Source: Thelephora terrestris
Taxonomy: Eukaryota > Basidiomycota > Agaricomycetes > Thelephorales > Thelephoraceae
NCBI GenBank assembly: GCA_015956445.1
Contig: WIUZ02000023.1
Location: 1 to 64,000 of the forward strand
DNA length: 64,000 nucleotides
Reading direction: 5' to 3'
Position numbers and translations under genes: made by a program. Position 1 is the stretch's first letter. Each line of letters starts with the position of its first letter. Shown piece by piece: positions 11,286-23,500 of this stretch. The notes under the pieces are model-generated. The model did not search any database, was not told where the DNA came from, and worked only from the letters and a program-made list of their open reading frames with translations.

Positions 11286-13376
11286 CTACTTTAAGGGCGC
11301 GTAATGATTCTCCAAAGGCCGGACGAGGTTGTAGACATTATAACTCAGGCTACGGGGATTTTGGTCAACCACAAGTCCGAGTCGAGGCCGAATTCGCTCA
11401 CCAAAATATGAACACTAGCATCCCGTATATTGCGAGACCCAACGCAGAGCGATTCAGTGCCTTGCTCGTCTCAGGATCGTTCCTCGTTAGCTTCCAGAAG
11501 AACAAACCAGGTAAAATAAACGAAACCGTGGTCGACCCTGTGGATCCAACGAAGGAGAGAACTGTCGCACGATTGAGTTCTCGTCAAATATGCCTGGCTC
11601 GAAATGGCTCACCCATCTGCAGATTGTCTACAAAGTAGGCAATTGTGAACCCGCTCAGGACGATCGCAACTGTGAGCGTAGAATGCTTGAATATCGACAT
11701 CTCTCCGGTTCCATGGTCATCGACGACTGAAGCGTCGTCGTCGTCAGGCAGAGTAGAATTCGACGCCTGGATACTAGGACGAAAAATCTTGTCGAGAGAG
11801 TTGCGACATGGGTGGACCTGCATCGGATACGAGAACATGACGAGGATTGCTATGGCCAATTGTCCAACGGCGATGAAGATTGAAGTGGAAGGATACATGG
11901 CAATGACGTTGGCTCCGACCTAACTTGATGTGAGATATCTGCTCGCGACTCAGAAACGCTTGGAAGAACCTTGGAACCGAAAGTAAGGTAGCCGAACACT
12001 CCAATGATTTCGTAGATTCCAACAGCAGAACCAATCGATGTGCCGATGATGATGTTCATACGGCGTTGTGAGTTGTTGACCAACTCGTTGTAAATCGGGA
12101 AAAGCTTCGTCGTGCAGATTAGATGGAAGGACCAACGAAATTATGACAGGAACTTACATTCTGAGCGCAGGTGAAAGCGAAAACCTGGACTGGGAAAGTT
12201 GATAGGAATGTAGGGGTAAAGCGAATGAGATGGATCTCGCCGGGTTCCGGAGCGCCTTCCAATGGGCTGAAGTAACTATAGACCACAACAACAACAAGGT
12301 AGGCTTTTCAATGTCCATTAGCGTATGACCCCGTAGCTGACGACTGATTCTTACCGATAGCGAATAACGCAATGAAGCTTGTGTGTCTCAGACTATTAAG
12401 ATGCCTTAGGAATGAGAGGGGTGCCAGGATGATCATGATGAGGCAGATCCAAACGTGGCTAGACAGGGCCCAGTCCGGAAGGCGCGTGTTGGGAGAGGCG
12501 ATGTCATGGTGTATGGCAGCCACAACGTTGGGCATTAAACTCTTAATGATGATAAGATAACTGAGCCAAACGGTCAAGCCCTGCGGTCACGGAAATACCC
12601 GAATACCCACCTGATGGAAACGCCAAAACACTTGATGGCGATGGCAGCGTCGAAGAACGTCGCGGCTTTAGGATATGTCAGCGCAGCTACTGCGAAGAAT
12701 GATGAGTGTCTTCGAGGGGCCCTGGTGGCAGCTCGAGATAGCAGGTATAGTCCGAATGCGGAAGCTCCTCCAGAGAACATGCAGGTAAGCACGCCAGGGA
12801 TGATACCGGCAGAAGCGAGTGCCTAATGAGGTGAATAAGTACTGGTCGTTCTCATTGTCAACAAGGCAGGAGTAATACCAGAGGGAAAGTAAGCATTCCT
12901 ACAGCAACCAGAGCCAATAAATGTCTGGAAATGCTACAAATATCGCTCAAGTACTCACCACTTCCAACGATCGTGTTCGAAAGGTTACCGATGCAGCTGG
13001 CTATCGTCGCATGTCCCTCCTTTCCTGTCGTCTTCTTCCCTGTTGAAGCAGCACCTAACAAAGAGGTAACTTCACTCGTGGTTTCGTCCCTGGACTCAAC
13101 ATCAAAACCAGGATAGTCGGTAACCCCGTACGGCTGAACCATCTTATATGCGTCTTGTTTATCAAGGTCCGGAGAGGATAGGCTGATATTCCTAGAGAAG
13201 CCCCTCCAGAGTTCGAGACTTCTTGTGGTGGAACTTGAAGCGGAGGCACGGTGTTGTCAACAAGCCTCTCGCGGAAGTTGGAAGGGATGCCGCTCGGTTT
13301 GGTCGCTTGGGTGGAAGTGGTCGCGCGGTAGTAAGGATGAGGCAACAGGCACAACCCCTGGATTACGGAACATCAT
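11286..13376 (-). CDS. Vacuolar-type amino acid transporter (AVT / AAAP family)
   Basis: Proton-coupled amino acid carrier, most like fungal vacuolar Avt proteins. A cytosolic N-terminus (MMF...TKPSGIPSNFRERLVD) leads to the family signature CIGNLSNTIVGSG and MLTFPLALASAGIIPG. Further hydrophobic segments include FGLYLLSRAA, LSSHVWICLIMIILAPLSFL, AYLVVVVVYSYF, FPVQVFAFTCAQN, IIIGTSIGSAVGIYEIIGVF, FIAVGQLAIAILVMFSYP, HSTLTVAIVLSGFTIAYF and STTVSFILPGLFFWKL. About 10-11 membrane spans are expected. Many introns are inferred. One of 50 bases (donor ATG|GTTCAG) removes what otherwise looks like a frame break near 13.1 kb. A consensus donor (TTTG|GTGAGC) at the 3' end adds a last exon ending FCLSYNVYNLVRPL. 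The N-terminal exon is less sure, and 13142 is an alternative start. Confidence 0.82.
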
Positions 13377-13589
13377 GGTCACCGCATGACGCTCGATCTG
13401 ATGGTTCTCTTTAGATCCGGAGTAGAGCAAAGTCGGAAGTGATGATGATATTCGATTTAAGTATTAAGTACTAAGTAGGCAAACGATAGAAGGGAAAACG
13501 ATATCGAAAACAAAAACTCTGAGCGGTGGAAGTCAACTACGTACATGCAAACACCTGTCAGAAGTGAATCAACCACGTCAAGAGCGAAA

Positions 13590-16500
13590 CTAAGAGTATC
13601 TTCCATTCACCCCCACCGTCTGAGTTTGCATCGATGGCGACGAAGCGACAGACGATTGCGAAGACGGTCGTGGAGGAGAACTATGCATAGAGCCGTTTGG
13701 CACGGGAGACGTGCTCTGCAGAAGCGGTGGCGAGGAGTGTGGCCCGACGACATGTCCGACGGTGATGCCGTTCGTTCGGATCCCATTGACTGCACTTTGC
13801 TGGAATGCGCCGGTGTAGCCATTTGGCTGTGACACAGTTGTTCCATTAAGCCCGTTCGTGGGTATCCTTTGTTGAGTCCAGTGCAGCGGTCGTACTTGTA
13901 GGTGGTCAAAGTTGACTCCGTTAACATGGCCCATGTACTGCGTGGGAACACGAGAAAGGGTTGTGGCCGGAAGCTGATGCATTGAAGTACTCTGTTCTGC
14001 AAATGCCATCTTAATGTTCTGCATCTGTTGTGCGCTCAGAACGTTGCTCGTTTGGGTAGAATAAGGTAGTGACGTGCTGTTGGGGATGGTCGCCGAGAAC
14101 CCGGTTACCGGAATGTGGTAATTGTTTGTGATCACGGGAAGGTTCATACCGACAGCAGTTGGTGGCTGGTTCTGGGGAGGTTGCCTAATGGGTGATGTCG
14201 AGGCGGGGGTAGGAACGATAGGTTCTGGTTGGGGCAGCGTCTGGGCTTCCGGTTGCGGCTGGAGCGAAACATCATGAGGCGCTGTACTTCCTTCAGATGA
14301 AGGGGGGGTGGAAGTGTCCGCTGGAGCCTCGGCGATGGGCTGAGAGATATGAGTAGAAATAGTGGGCATGGTAGGGGGTGCAGGAGGACGCATAGAACCG
14401 GAAGATGGCACGCGAACAGAAGTTGCAGTCTGCGGTTGCATTTTCTTTAGCTGTGATTGCATGGATATTGGTGGACCGTGCGGCATAGACGGTATCGGGG
14501 TTTGGACAGGAATTTGGCGTTGGATAGTGGTTTGAACTTCACGGCGCGGTTGCGAGTGAGTGGGTCCGAGACGGAAGGGTAACACGGTGACTTGTTTCCC
14601 TTCCGGCGTCGTGATTGTGAGCGTCGGGTCGGTTGTAAGTGCTTGGTGGTCCGGATCGTGAAGAAGCGTCATGTGGTGACGCATATATCTGTAGTAGCAT
14701 GTCAACACAGGTATGATTTCTCAATTGGATAGACTTACTTGGCGTCATAGTCGTCGACCAGTTGCCTCTCCAGCTCTTCCGCGCCTTCGAAAGCGGGGAA
14801 ACGATCATCCTCGTCATACCTCCACCTCTCAGCCATCTTTCGAGCACGATCCTCCCGTTCCGCCTCAGATAGAACCTCTAGTCTACCAGGGGACGACGAT
14901 TCGAAGCTAAGATAGTCATCGACGAGACCGCGCAGAGCACGACGAGCGCTGATCGGAGGAACGACCCGACGATCGTAGTGCAGAATGCCGCCGCGACCAA
15001 AGCGCCTTCTCAGAGCGACAGCTGCTCGGGGACGCGGAGGGGAATCCTCTTCTGATGAGGAAGAATTCTTGAACATCTTGAAATACCGTTCGGAGAGGGG
15101 GAAAGGCTGTGTCTGCAAGGAGTTCTATCACGAGATGTCAGTTATCTGAGTACTCCACCAGGAAGAGCGCCGAACCAACCTCGACCTGGTCGTCCCAACA
15201 TCCGTGGTCCCTCTCTTTCACCTTTGCCAGATCGCGCTCGATCTGTTGAAGGATAGCGGCAGCGCGTTCCTTTGGTCGAACAAGCGGTTCCAGTTGAGGA
15301 GTGGCTTCGGTAGTTCTCAATTTCAGACTCATCCGACTGTAAAGTTGTTAAATTTGCCCAACCAAAGGATATCAGCTGGGCAGAAACTTACGGCTCGATC
15401 TTCGGTTTTTTCGGAACGCGCTCTTTATCGACAAGAAGTTCTTCATCCTCTTTCGTGCTAAGTGTGGGGAGCTTCCTCTTGAGGTCGGAGAAGAGGATCC
15501 GTTGATTCCAAACTTCCTGCTGCGCTTGAGCCGCTTCCTTCTTCAGAGACTCCCTTGCAATAACTTCATTCGCAATCTCGAAGGCGGTTGCGAGTTCGCT
15601 TTGGAGGCGAATAAGCTTGTCTGAGAATGTGACGTGGGAAGCACGAGTCTTGCGGACAGCCTTTATTTCTCTCCTTCGGAAACAGATGTACGATTCGTTC
15701 CTGGTGTCTGTCTCATCAAGCTGGAAAGATGTCAGGCAACGACAAGAAGCGGAGAGGGGATAAACAAACATTGACGGCAGGTATAATCCTTTTGCCTCCG
15801 GCTTCAAGGCGTCGTTCACGCCAGTGAGGGTACACAACCCTTGCAAGGCGGAGAAGACCAGCGGGGGCGGGGAGCCAAGGAGGTGTGATAAAATCGGCAA
15901 ACATGGATGGAGAAAGAGGTGCTGAGAAAGTATCCTGGTAATCCATAAACGGGGGGAAAGGCATCCCAGTTTCCAGAGCGTGATGCAGATACTCTGTCTT
16001 GTCGTGAGTAACTTTTTCGAAGACGGCCATGACGAGTTCGAACTCGTCCTCGGACATGACGACGGGGGCTGAAAGGTCGGGCTCCTTTCCCTTGGCCTTG
16101 GAACTACGTTGGGAGTGACCGGACCGCGAGGAAATGGCCCCTTGAGCGCTGGTGCCCTCACCGCGCGCTTGCTCATTGTTCTTATCCAGCCACTCCTTAT
16201 CGCAATCGTCCATGTAGTAAACGAACCCATTGTTGAGCCCGTTGGTAACTGACTCTTCGACAGTACTTGACCAACGAAGGTAAGTGCTGGGGTCCTTCCA
16301 GAGGTTGGACGGATAGAGCTCGTCGTAGTTGTCTACCAGACCGGTTGAGTCTGGGGTTGGGATATACGCAACAGGGGCCTTTTCCTTCTCATTGCCGCCA
16401 ACTCGAGCCGGCCGCTGGCCCTGGTGCCTCTGCGCAGCGGCCGAGAGCACAGCCTGGAGATGGTGTTCCTAAAGGGGGATGTTATGTCAGCAAACCGCGG

Positions 16501-16772
16501 ATTGGATTCCCACGAGTAGCAGCCAATCAGAAGGTGACACGCGGCGCTCCTGAGTGGTAGGAAGAGGAGGGTTGAGGGTGAAAGAAAAGACGAACATTCG
16601 CATCCTCGGCTTCGACACCAGCGGTGGATACGACCCTGGCCTTCTCCTCGTCCTCGTCGAGGACATGAGGATCAGCATCGATATTGCCTTGAATGACCTT
16701 GAGCCTGGTCTTGTTGGTGACGCGGTTTCTGTTTCTGAGAGTGGAAGGGCCGGCATTTGGGTTGCGAGGCAT
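13590..16772 (-). CDS. EPL1: Enhancer of polycomb protein, NuA4 subunit Epl1
   Basis: Epl1 anchors the Esa1-Yng2-Eaf6 catalytic module of the NuA4 histone acetyltransferase. Exon 1 (MPRNPNAGPSTLRNRN...) is followed by EHHLQAVLSAAAQRHQ and the EPcA region: YIPTPDSTGLVDNYDELYP, FVYYMDDCDKEWLDKNN, MSEDEFELVMAVFEKVTHD, PPFMDYQDTF and the pair VVYPHWRERRLEAGGKRIIP and DETDTRNESYICFRRREIKA. Downstream are YDRRVVPPISARR and a C-terminal Pro/Gln/Ser/Thr-rich tail of more than 300 residues. At least five introns are inferred, one separating IPAVN from LDETDT near 15.7 kb. The length and layout match fungal Epl1. The upstream gap is shared with a divergent methyltransferase gene. Confidence 0.92.
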
Positions 16773-17105
16773 GACATGGAGTGGGCAGCGGATGAAGGGA
16801 GGAACGGCGCGGGGGGCGGCGGTCGCTGGAGCTTACGACGGCCACACAATAAAAAACGTTTTGCGAGGGTTCGGCGGCGTCGGCGCAGCGCAAGATGATT
16901 GTAACTCGGAATTTCCGTATTTGGACAACAGCCCTCTCTCATATGTACCACCAGCCGTAGAGAGAATAATCGCATTATATTCTTTCAATTTTTTCCACTA
17001 ATTTTTCCATCAGGTCTTGCGAAGTTGAAAGAGGCGGTGGGTCGAGCAAACAAAATGCTGTAGAGCATGCCCGAATCCGTGCATCTGATTTTCAGCCACA
17101 CGGCC
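16773..17105. promoter_or_regulatory. Divergent promoter region EPL1 / methyltransferase
   Basis: A 333-base gap separates two divergent starts. It has an AT-rich core near 16970-17010 (ATTATATTCTTTCAATTTTT). On the plus strand, the frame seen upstream is not conserved-looking. Overlapping regulation of the two genes is plausible, but no specific site was recognised. Confidence 0.4.
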
Positions 17106-18166
17106 ATGTCCTCGCTCCCACACGACAATGAACAATACGGCTCAAAAGACTATTGGCGAGAACAAGACCTCGTTGTCGAGCCACCACGCAACAACTGACT
17201 CTCCCTTGTCTTCAGGGACCACAGATACACACAGTATGATGCCCAGGTTTCGCAGCTCTTTGACCACAACAAAACCCAATTTCTGAAGGGAATCCGATGA
17301 CGGTTCATTTGACTGGTTCAAATCATACTCAGATATCTCGCATATCATTCGCGAGCTGATACCGGATAAGTCTGCACGGATATTGATGCTGGGATGCGGA
17401 AACTCCAAGTTATCGGAGGAAGTAAGTTTTGCATGTCACCATCAGATGTGGGCTTCCCAACCCAAGTATATGCAGATGTACGATGACGGGTTTAGGAATA
17501 TCACCAACGTGGATGCAAGTCACCTTCAATGCTATCTCCCATGTCAGCTGATTGCCTCGTCCTCAGTACTCCCCAGTGGTCATCGAGCAAATGCAACGCC
17601 GCCACCAGGCATCGCGACCGGAAATGGAATGTCAGTGGGTCTCGAAGCTTCAAGTTCGCGAACCTAAAATTTACCTTTCCTCTGAAGGGGTGGTGGCAGA
17701 CGTCAGGGAACTACCCTTCGACGCTGGCACATTCGACATTGCCCTCGATAAAGGTTGGAGTACACGTCCCATGCTTGTTCCACCCCTCTGACTCTTTCCA
17801 AGGGACAATGGACGCAATGATGACAACAAAGGGCGACATTTGGGTAGCTACGGTAGCCCATGGCTTCACGCTCTTTCACAACTCCACCCGTTTTAGGAAC
17901 CACCAGAGCAGGTGATACAGGACTGCAACCGGGAAGTCGACGACGCTTTGCGGTGAGCGAGGAACCTTGGTGTATACATTGATTGTTGAACTCAAGTCGA
18001 TGCTGCAAATTTCAGGGTCCTACGTCCAACGGGGTTGTTCCTGTACCTGACTTTCGGGCAGCCTCACTTTCGAAAACGCTACCTCTCCAAACCTGCTACC
18101 CAGCTAGAGGTCCGGCAACTAGGGGAAGCGTTCCATTACTACTTTTATATTCTACGGCGACAATAG
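17106..18166 (+). CDS. Class I SAM methyltransferase, METTL13/EEF1AKMT4-like
   Basis: The family methylates lysines or the N-terminus of elongation factor 1A. The gene has many short exons. The start MSSLPHDNEQYGSKDYW is typical of this group. It is followed by FDWFKSYSDISHIIREL, motif I (ILMLGCGNSKLSEE), MYDDGFRNITNVD, YSPVVIEQMQRRH, then DVRELPFDAGTFDIALDKG, PPEQVIQDCNREVDDALRV and FLYLTFGQPHFRKRYL. It ends EAFHYYFYILRRQ at 18166, which needs the intron at about 17952-18014 (CG|GTGAGC...TTTCAG|G). At least six introns are inferred, and exon edges between 17400 and 17850 are approximate. The convergent neighbour NDUFAF7 ends only 30 bases away. Confidence 0.82.
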
Positions 18167-18195
18167 GCGAAAAGAAGTAGGGGCCACCGAGCCCA

Positions 18196-19881
18196 TTAGA
18201 ACAGGAATTTCACATTTTGGTAATACTCTAGCATTGGGTTTTCCCCATTTTTTAGCGTCGTCCGTGAAAGATCTGCGTATGTCTGCAAGAATTCCGCATG
18301 AGTGAACACGCTGCTTTCTCTCTCGCCAACTGGCAATCCACTCGCTGATGCGACCCCTTCAACCTTTGCCCTTCGATTTCGTGGGTGATATGATGAGAAA
18401 AAATCGTGGCCCATGGACAGGGAGGAAGCACTGTTGCTCAATGGTAAGACACGCGGTGCGGAGGAATCCACTGCAGAAGGGTCGGGTTGCGAAAGTATGT
18501 GCTCATACATATCTCGCAATCTTTCAAAATCCGTTGGGAAGAAAATGTCGAAATACCCTGGCTGGACGAATAAAGTGGATGTGGGAACCGTCGTGTTCTG
18601 GTAACGAGTTTGAACGACTGGGGCATTTATCCCTGGAATCGCGTCCGGTAACGACGAGAAATCTGAGAGAAGCAACCGGTGGCGGGGAAAATACTGTCGG
18701 AGGGTTTGCAATAAGCCGAGCATTCTGGTTGGAATAAACTCGGGAGCGGAGAGATTCGGGGAGAAAGGGAGGTTCGAGTAGAAGCTTCGGAAAGCTGCAG
18801 AGGCTTTGATAAGTCGCGGGAGTGGTGGTGGGTGAAAAAGGCGCTTTCTGAGCTGGAGGAACGAGGAAATGAGGGGATCCGTCACTTTCGTGAAGTAAGT
18901 GGAGTAGTCCCCATTCTCGTCCACAGACACAAGCCCTTGGTAAGGCTCCAGTGTCCGCATGTCATATCGGATCATGTCATGCGCGAAGTTATCCTAGGGG
19001 CATGCGTTCACATTCCGAACTGATATGTAGTCGATAGCCCACTCACAATGACTTCCATAGCGATGAACATACATGGGTAGTCCTCCCTCTGATCCCAATG
19101 GAAGATGCTCTTGTTGGTAATCGTCACGCAGGGGTGGTCCTTCAATTTCCGCTCCTGCAGCTTCGCCAAGCTACTGCTGATTTCCACGATGTTATACTTC
19201 GTTCGTTCGTACACATGTGGGTGATTGTCTCGAATGTAGTCGAGGATGTTCAAAGCGAGCGTCCCGTTCCCGGCTCCGATCTCGTAGATTATGAAGTCCT
19301 CGTAAGGAAAGTACTTGAGGAGATATTCAGTTGTGATGCATCGCGCAATACTCTGCCCGTACCATGGCTAGAAACCAGACGTAAGCATACAGCATAAATC
19401 ACCCGGACGAATGGCGTACCTGAAATATCTCGGTTGGGGTGTGCCATAATTGTTTTCCAGGTCCGGGCTCATCCTTCCCGTACAAGACATACCGCTTTGC
19501 GACCTCTTCCTGGAATTCAGCCGAATTACGGAGTTTCGTGAAGTCTAAATGTTTCGGCGAGGTGACGATAGTTGCACGTTTCGAGAAATAGCCGTAATGG
19601 GGGTTATACAACGAGTCCTCGATGTAGTCGCGGACCAACATCTTGACTCGCCTCGGAGGGTGCTTGGATGCTTCCAAGCCGTTGGAAGTGACGCGTTTGT
19701 AGTTGACGTGCTTTGGATTGGGAGCATCGTCGAAGTAGATTTCGGGGTTGAAGTTGAGTTCTTCTCGTTTATTTGACCCGGAACCAGCGGAGGAAGGGTG
19801 AGAACAAGAGAAGGGACGGAGAGGCTTGAAATGGGACAGAACACGCCGACGCAGAGCAGCGCGCTGTGACACCAGGATCAT
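18196..19881 (-). CDS. NDUFAF7: Mitochondrial complex I assembly methyltransferase NDUFAF7 (MidA)
   Basis: NDUFAF7 dimethylates an arginine of the NDUFS2 subunit during early complex I assembly in the mitochondrial matrix. From 19881 the N-terminus (MILVSQRAALRRRVLSHFKP) looks like a mitochondrial targeting peptide, and an upstream ATG at 19929 is possible. Conserved blocks follow: MLVRDYIEDSLYNPHYGYFS, LWHTPTEIF, PWYGQSIARCITTEYL, motif I IIYEIGAGNGTLALNIL, FIAMEVIDNFAHDMI and, near the C-terminus, LLLSDFSSLPDAIPG, VQPGYFDIFFPTDFE and THAEFLQTYADLSRT. It ends YYQNVKFLF. Introns near 19.40-19.43 kb and at about 18.98-19.04 kb are needed. The length of about 500 residues matches fungal members. 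Confidence 0.9.
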
Positions 19882-20547
19882 GGAGGATGGCTTACCCGCG
19901 ATCGGCATTTCTAGTTCACGCCCTTTCATTACAGCTGCACGTTCCGTACCCACCTGGCACCTACCACCCTGTCGCTGGCCAAGCACTGCACAACGGATCA
20001 CGCATCGCCTGGATTACTTGACGACCACCAGTGCTCTAGCAAATCGCAGGACCCAGGTTGCGTTCGCCACACGATCAAAAGCGACTTGTTCTCAAGTCGC
20101 TCGGTGCAATAGTTTTCCCACTTACCGCTAAATAGGATCTTGTCCCATGAGTGCGAACGCGGGCTCAGAGTACTTGCGCCGTTTCTACAGCTATTTTTGG
20201 TCGCCCAGCTCCACCCGCGCTGTCGTCCTTGCTCCCAGATCGCGCCTGGGTGCGTTGCTGGTGGAAATATCGGACTATATACTATCAATCTTCACGGCCA
20301 CCCCCCTTGTCGTACTCTTGTCCGCCCTACAAACAGTAGCACGTAGATTATTTAGCCAGGAATGTGAAAAGGAGCGAAGAAATGATAACCTTGCGGAAAC
20401 ATTCCTGATAAGGGAAAATCGCGTGGCGGCGCAGAGGCCACCTTTTCTGACCAACCAGACCTCGAGGGTGACTCTTCCTGACGGTCACGAACTCTCTCCT
20501 TCTCTCGAGCTTCTGCCACAGATTCAATGGCTGGGGGCCGACACTAA
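19882..20547. promoter_or_regulatory. Upstream region of UFD4 and NDUFAF7, with a 171-codon plus frame
   Basis: The gap separates divergent NDUFAF7 and the HECT ligase gene. The plus strand has a frame 20147-20662 that starts MSANAGSEYLRRFYSYFW and contains a hydrophobic stretch (DYILSIFTATPLVVLLSALQ). It overlaps the ligase start in another frame. No family is recognised. It could be a short uncharacterised membrane protein gene or long 5' leader. Confidence 0.35.
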
Positions 20548-23500
20548 ATGGACTTATCCCAGCACAACCCAGAATCCAGTAGTCCCAGTTCAGAACAAGT
20601 CCCCCTCGAACCTTCATCATCTACATCCACTTCCCGGAATCTCCGTTCCAGCGCACGAGTAAGAGCAGCTAAAGAGAAGGAAAAAGAAAAAGAGCGGGAC
20701 CCCGAATCCGAAGACCGCTCCGCCGTTGCTGCAGACGTAGCTGGTTCCAGCCGTTCGACCCCACAGTCCAATCAATCCAAGCGACCGCGTGCTATCAGCA
20801 CCAGCAAGGGAAAAGGGAAGGAAACGGAAGAACAGCCTGCGAGGCCGTCGAAAAAGTAGGTTATTCACACTTGTTTATTGAGACCCGGATCGCCCATCCT
20901 CATGGCTTCCGACCCTAGAGCCCGCCGGGTCACGTTCCCCCCACAATCCTCCGGATTATCTATCCAAGAACCCCCTCGCGATTTCAAAGGCAAGAAGCGT
21001 GCGGTACCAGAAGCCACCTCAGACGAAGATACATCCGTCGCCCTCAAACGTCCTCGAACAGTCACAAGTTCATACTCCCTCCGTTCTCGCTCAGATCTCC
21101 CCCTTACAGAACCACTAGAGATGCCGAAGAAGACCAGGTATGTAATCTAATTCAATTTATCTCTACTCCATCTTATCGGGAGGCAGAAATGTCAGTTCCA
21201 AGGGCAAGATTGCCGCAGCAAAGGGCAAGGCGACTGCGCCCGGTCCATCTCGCAGTGACTTTGATGCCGCTCAAACCAAGGACGCACCCGTGAACGATGA
21301 ACACGAGGATGCTAACGAAGGAGAGCCAGATTCCCCAGACCGCCACGATCGTGACGACGACGACGAAGAAGAAGACGGGCCTAAGGACCGGACCACGACC
21401 TCCAACGATAGTGGCTTGGGACATCTTGACGAATCCACGGCTATGGCAATCTTTGGCGATTATCGACAGCTCAGTTCTTACATGCTCGGACTTTCCGGGC
21501 GACTGAAGAGCCTCCTCAATAACATCAAACCCTCCGCTGATCCGACGACGCGTCTTATCTCGTTGCAAGAACTCACTGAATTGCTGAGCATTAGCACTGA
21601 AGATACGCTTGCCGGTTCATTCCCTGTTGAATCTTACATCCGAGAACTTGTCAAAATTCTTGGCGGGACTGGCAATACTGACGACGATGACGACAGGGAC
21701 GAGGATTCTAGGGATCCCGATCCTGATCTTGCCGCAGCCTTGGCTCTCATCGGAGGGTCACGGTATCAAGGAGACGAGAATCCCGAGGCTCAGGTCCTTG
21801 CATGCAGGTGCCTGGCGAATCTAATGGAGGCGTTACCAGGTGTAGCACACACAGTCGTCTACCACGGCGCTATCCCTGTCCTCTGCAGCAAGTTGATCGA
21901 GATATCTTACATCGACCTTGCCGAGCAAACACTAAGCGTAAGCTGTTGTTCTCCATTCCTTGGTTTGCTTCTGAACCGCTTCCTTATAGACGCTGGAGAA
22001 AATATCGGAGGAATTCCCGAGTGCAATTGTCAGAGAAGGCGGCCTGAATGCGTTACTGAGCTACCTTGACTTCTTCTCCATTGCCGTTCAGCGCACTGCG
22101 ATCCAGGCCGCATCTAACTGTTGTCGAAACATCTCTCCGGACCACTTCTCCATGGTCCAGGGCGTATGGCCTATTATTCGTAATTGCCTGGGTTATTCTG
22201 ACCAACGCCTGGTTGAATTCGCTTGTTTATGCGTAATACGCGTCATCGACTCCTACTACCGCGCCTCCGTCAAAAATCTCGAGGCATTGGTCGACAGAGA
22301 ACTCATCACTGCTGTTAACCTTCTCCTTCTTCCTTCTGGCGGCTCGCCGCTGATAGCCTCTGCTACCTTCACATCGTTGTTACGTAGCTTGGCCATTTCT
22401 GCCCGAGCGAGCTCAAAGATCACCATGACGCTTCTTGAAGCCGACATTGTCGATACCGTATTCCAAATTCTGACTGGTGTGTTGCCCTCTGCTCAGGAGG
22501 AACAGGGGCAAGGCGACTCGGCATCCGGTCAAGGTTTGGGTGGTGGACTGGCGGATATGACCGTCATGCAAAATCTAGCTCATCGTCCAAAAGACCAGGT
22601 TGAAGAAGCGCTCAGCCTCATCTGCGAACTCATGCCCCCATTGCCTAAAGGTGAGCAATAGCGTTGCAGTTTCGGTCCTTCTTTGTTAACATGCGGCCTC
22701 AGATGGTGTGTTCGATCACAAGGGCTACACAGAGAAGGCCCTCAACAAACTGGTCAAGACTAAGGCGAAGGCTGACCGTGCCGCCTCCAGAAGAGAAGCT
22801 AGGGAAACCTCCAGCGCCGTATCATCCACCTATCAATCCACATCCCCAAACGCAACTACAGATTCCACCGAAGCCACTGCCACGACAGAAACCATCTCCG
22901 AGACGCCATCGCGCGAAGAGCAGGCTGAAGTTTCACAAAATCCTGCCAAAGATCAGGTCATAGACAGGAACGAGCTTCTCAGGTCAAAGCCAGAAGTAGT
23001 GGGACGCTTCATGCAGCTCATGGTGCCGGTGTTGATTGACGTCTATGCCGCGAGTGTCATCACTTCCGTCAGACTGAAGACTTTGACGGGTCTCCTCAAA
23101 GCCGTCGGGTTTCTGGAGACTGAAGATTTGAAACGAGTGTTCTCTGTAAGTGTACTTCGTAGCTTGCCAAACCAGGTGTTGACCATATGCTTTTCAAGTT
23201 CGTTCCGGTGGCTAGCTTCTCCTCTTCAATCTTGTCGTCGAAAGACCATCCCACCCTCGTTTTGGGGGCTCTCCAGCTCGTAGAGATATTACTGTCGAAG
23301 GTACCAACAGAGTATGCCCCAGCATTCCGAAGAGAAGGAGTGTTCCATGAGGTAGAGGCTTTGGCGAGTAGAAGCTTTGTCACTAAGCCCAAGGAAGATG
23401 TGAAGAATGACGAGTCCACTCCGGAGCCGATGATCACACCCCCACCAGCAGTCGCAGCGTTCGCGACTAGTACCCCAGGTTACAAGAAGCTTACCTCACT

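Noticed and set aside
13055-13354. Apparent frame break at the transporter N-terminus
   Set aside because: A 50-base GT-AG intron joins the two frames and explains it without any mutation.
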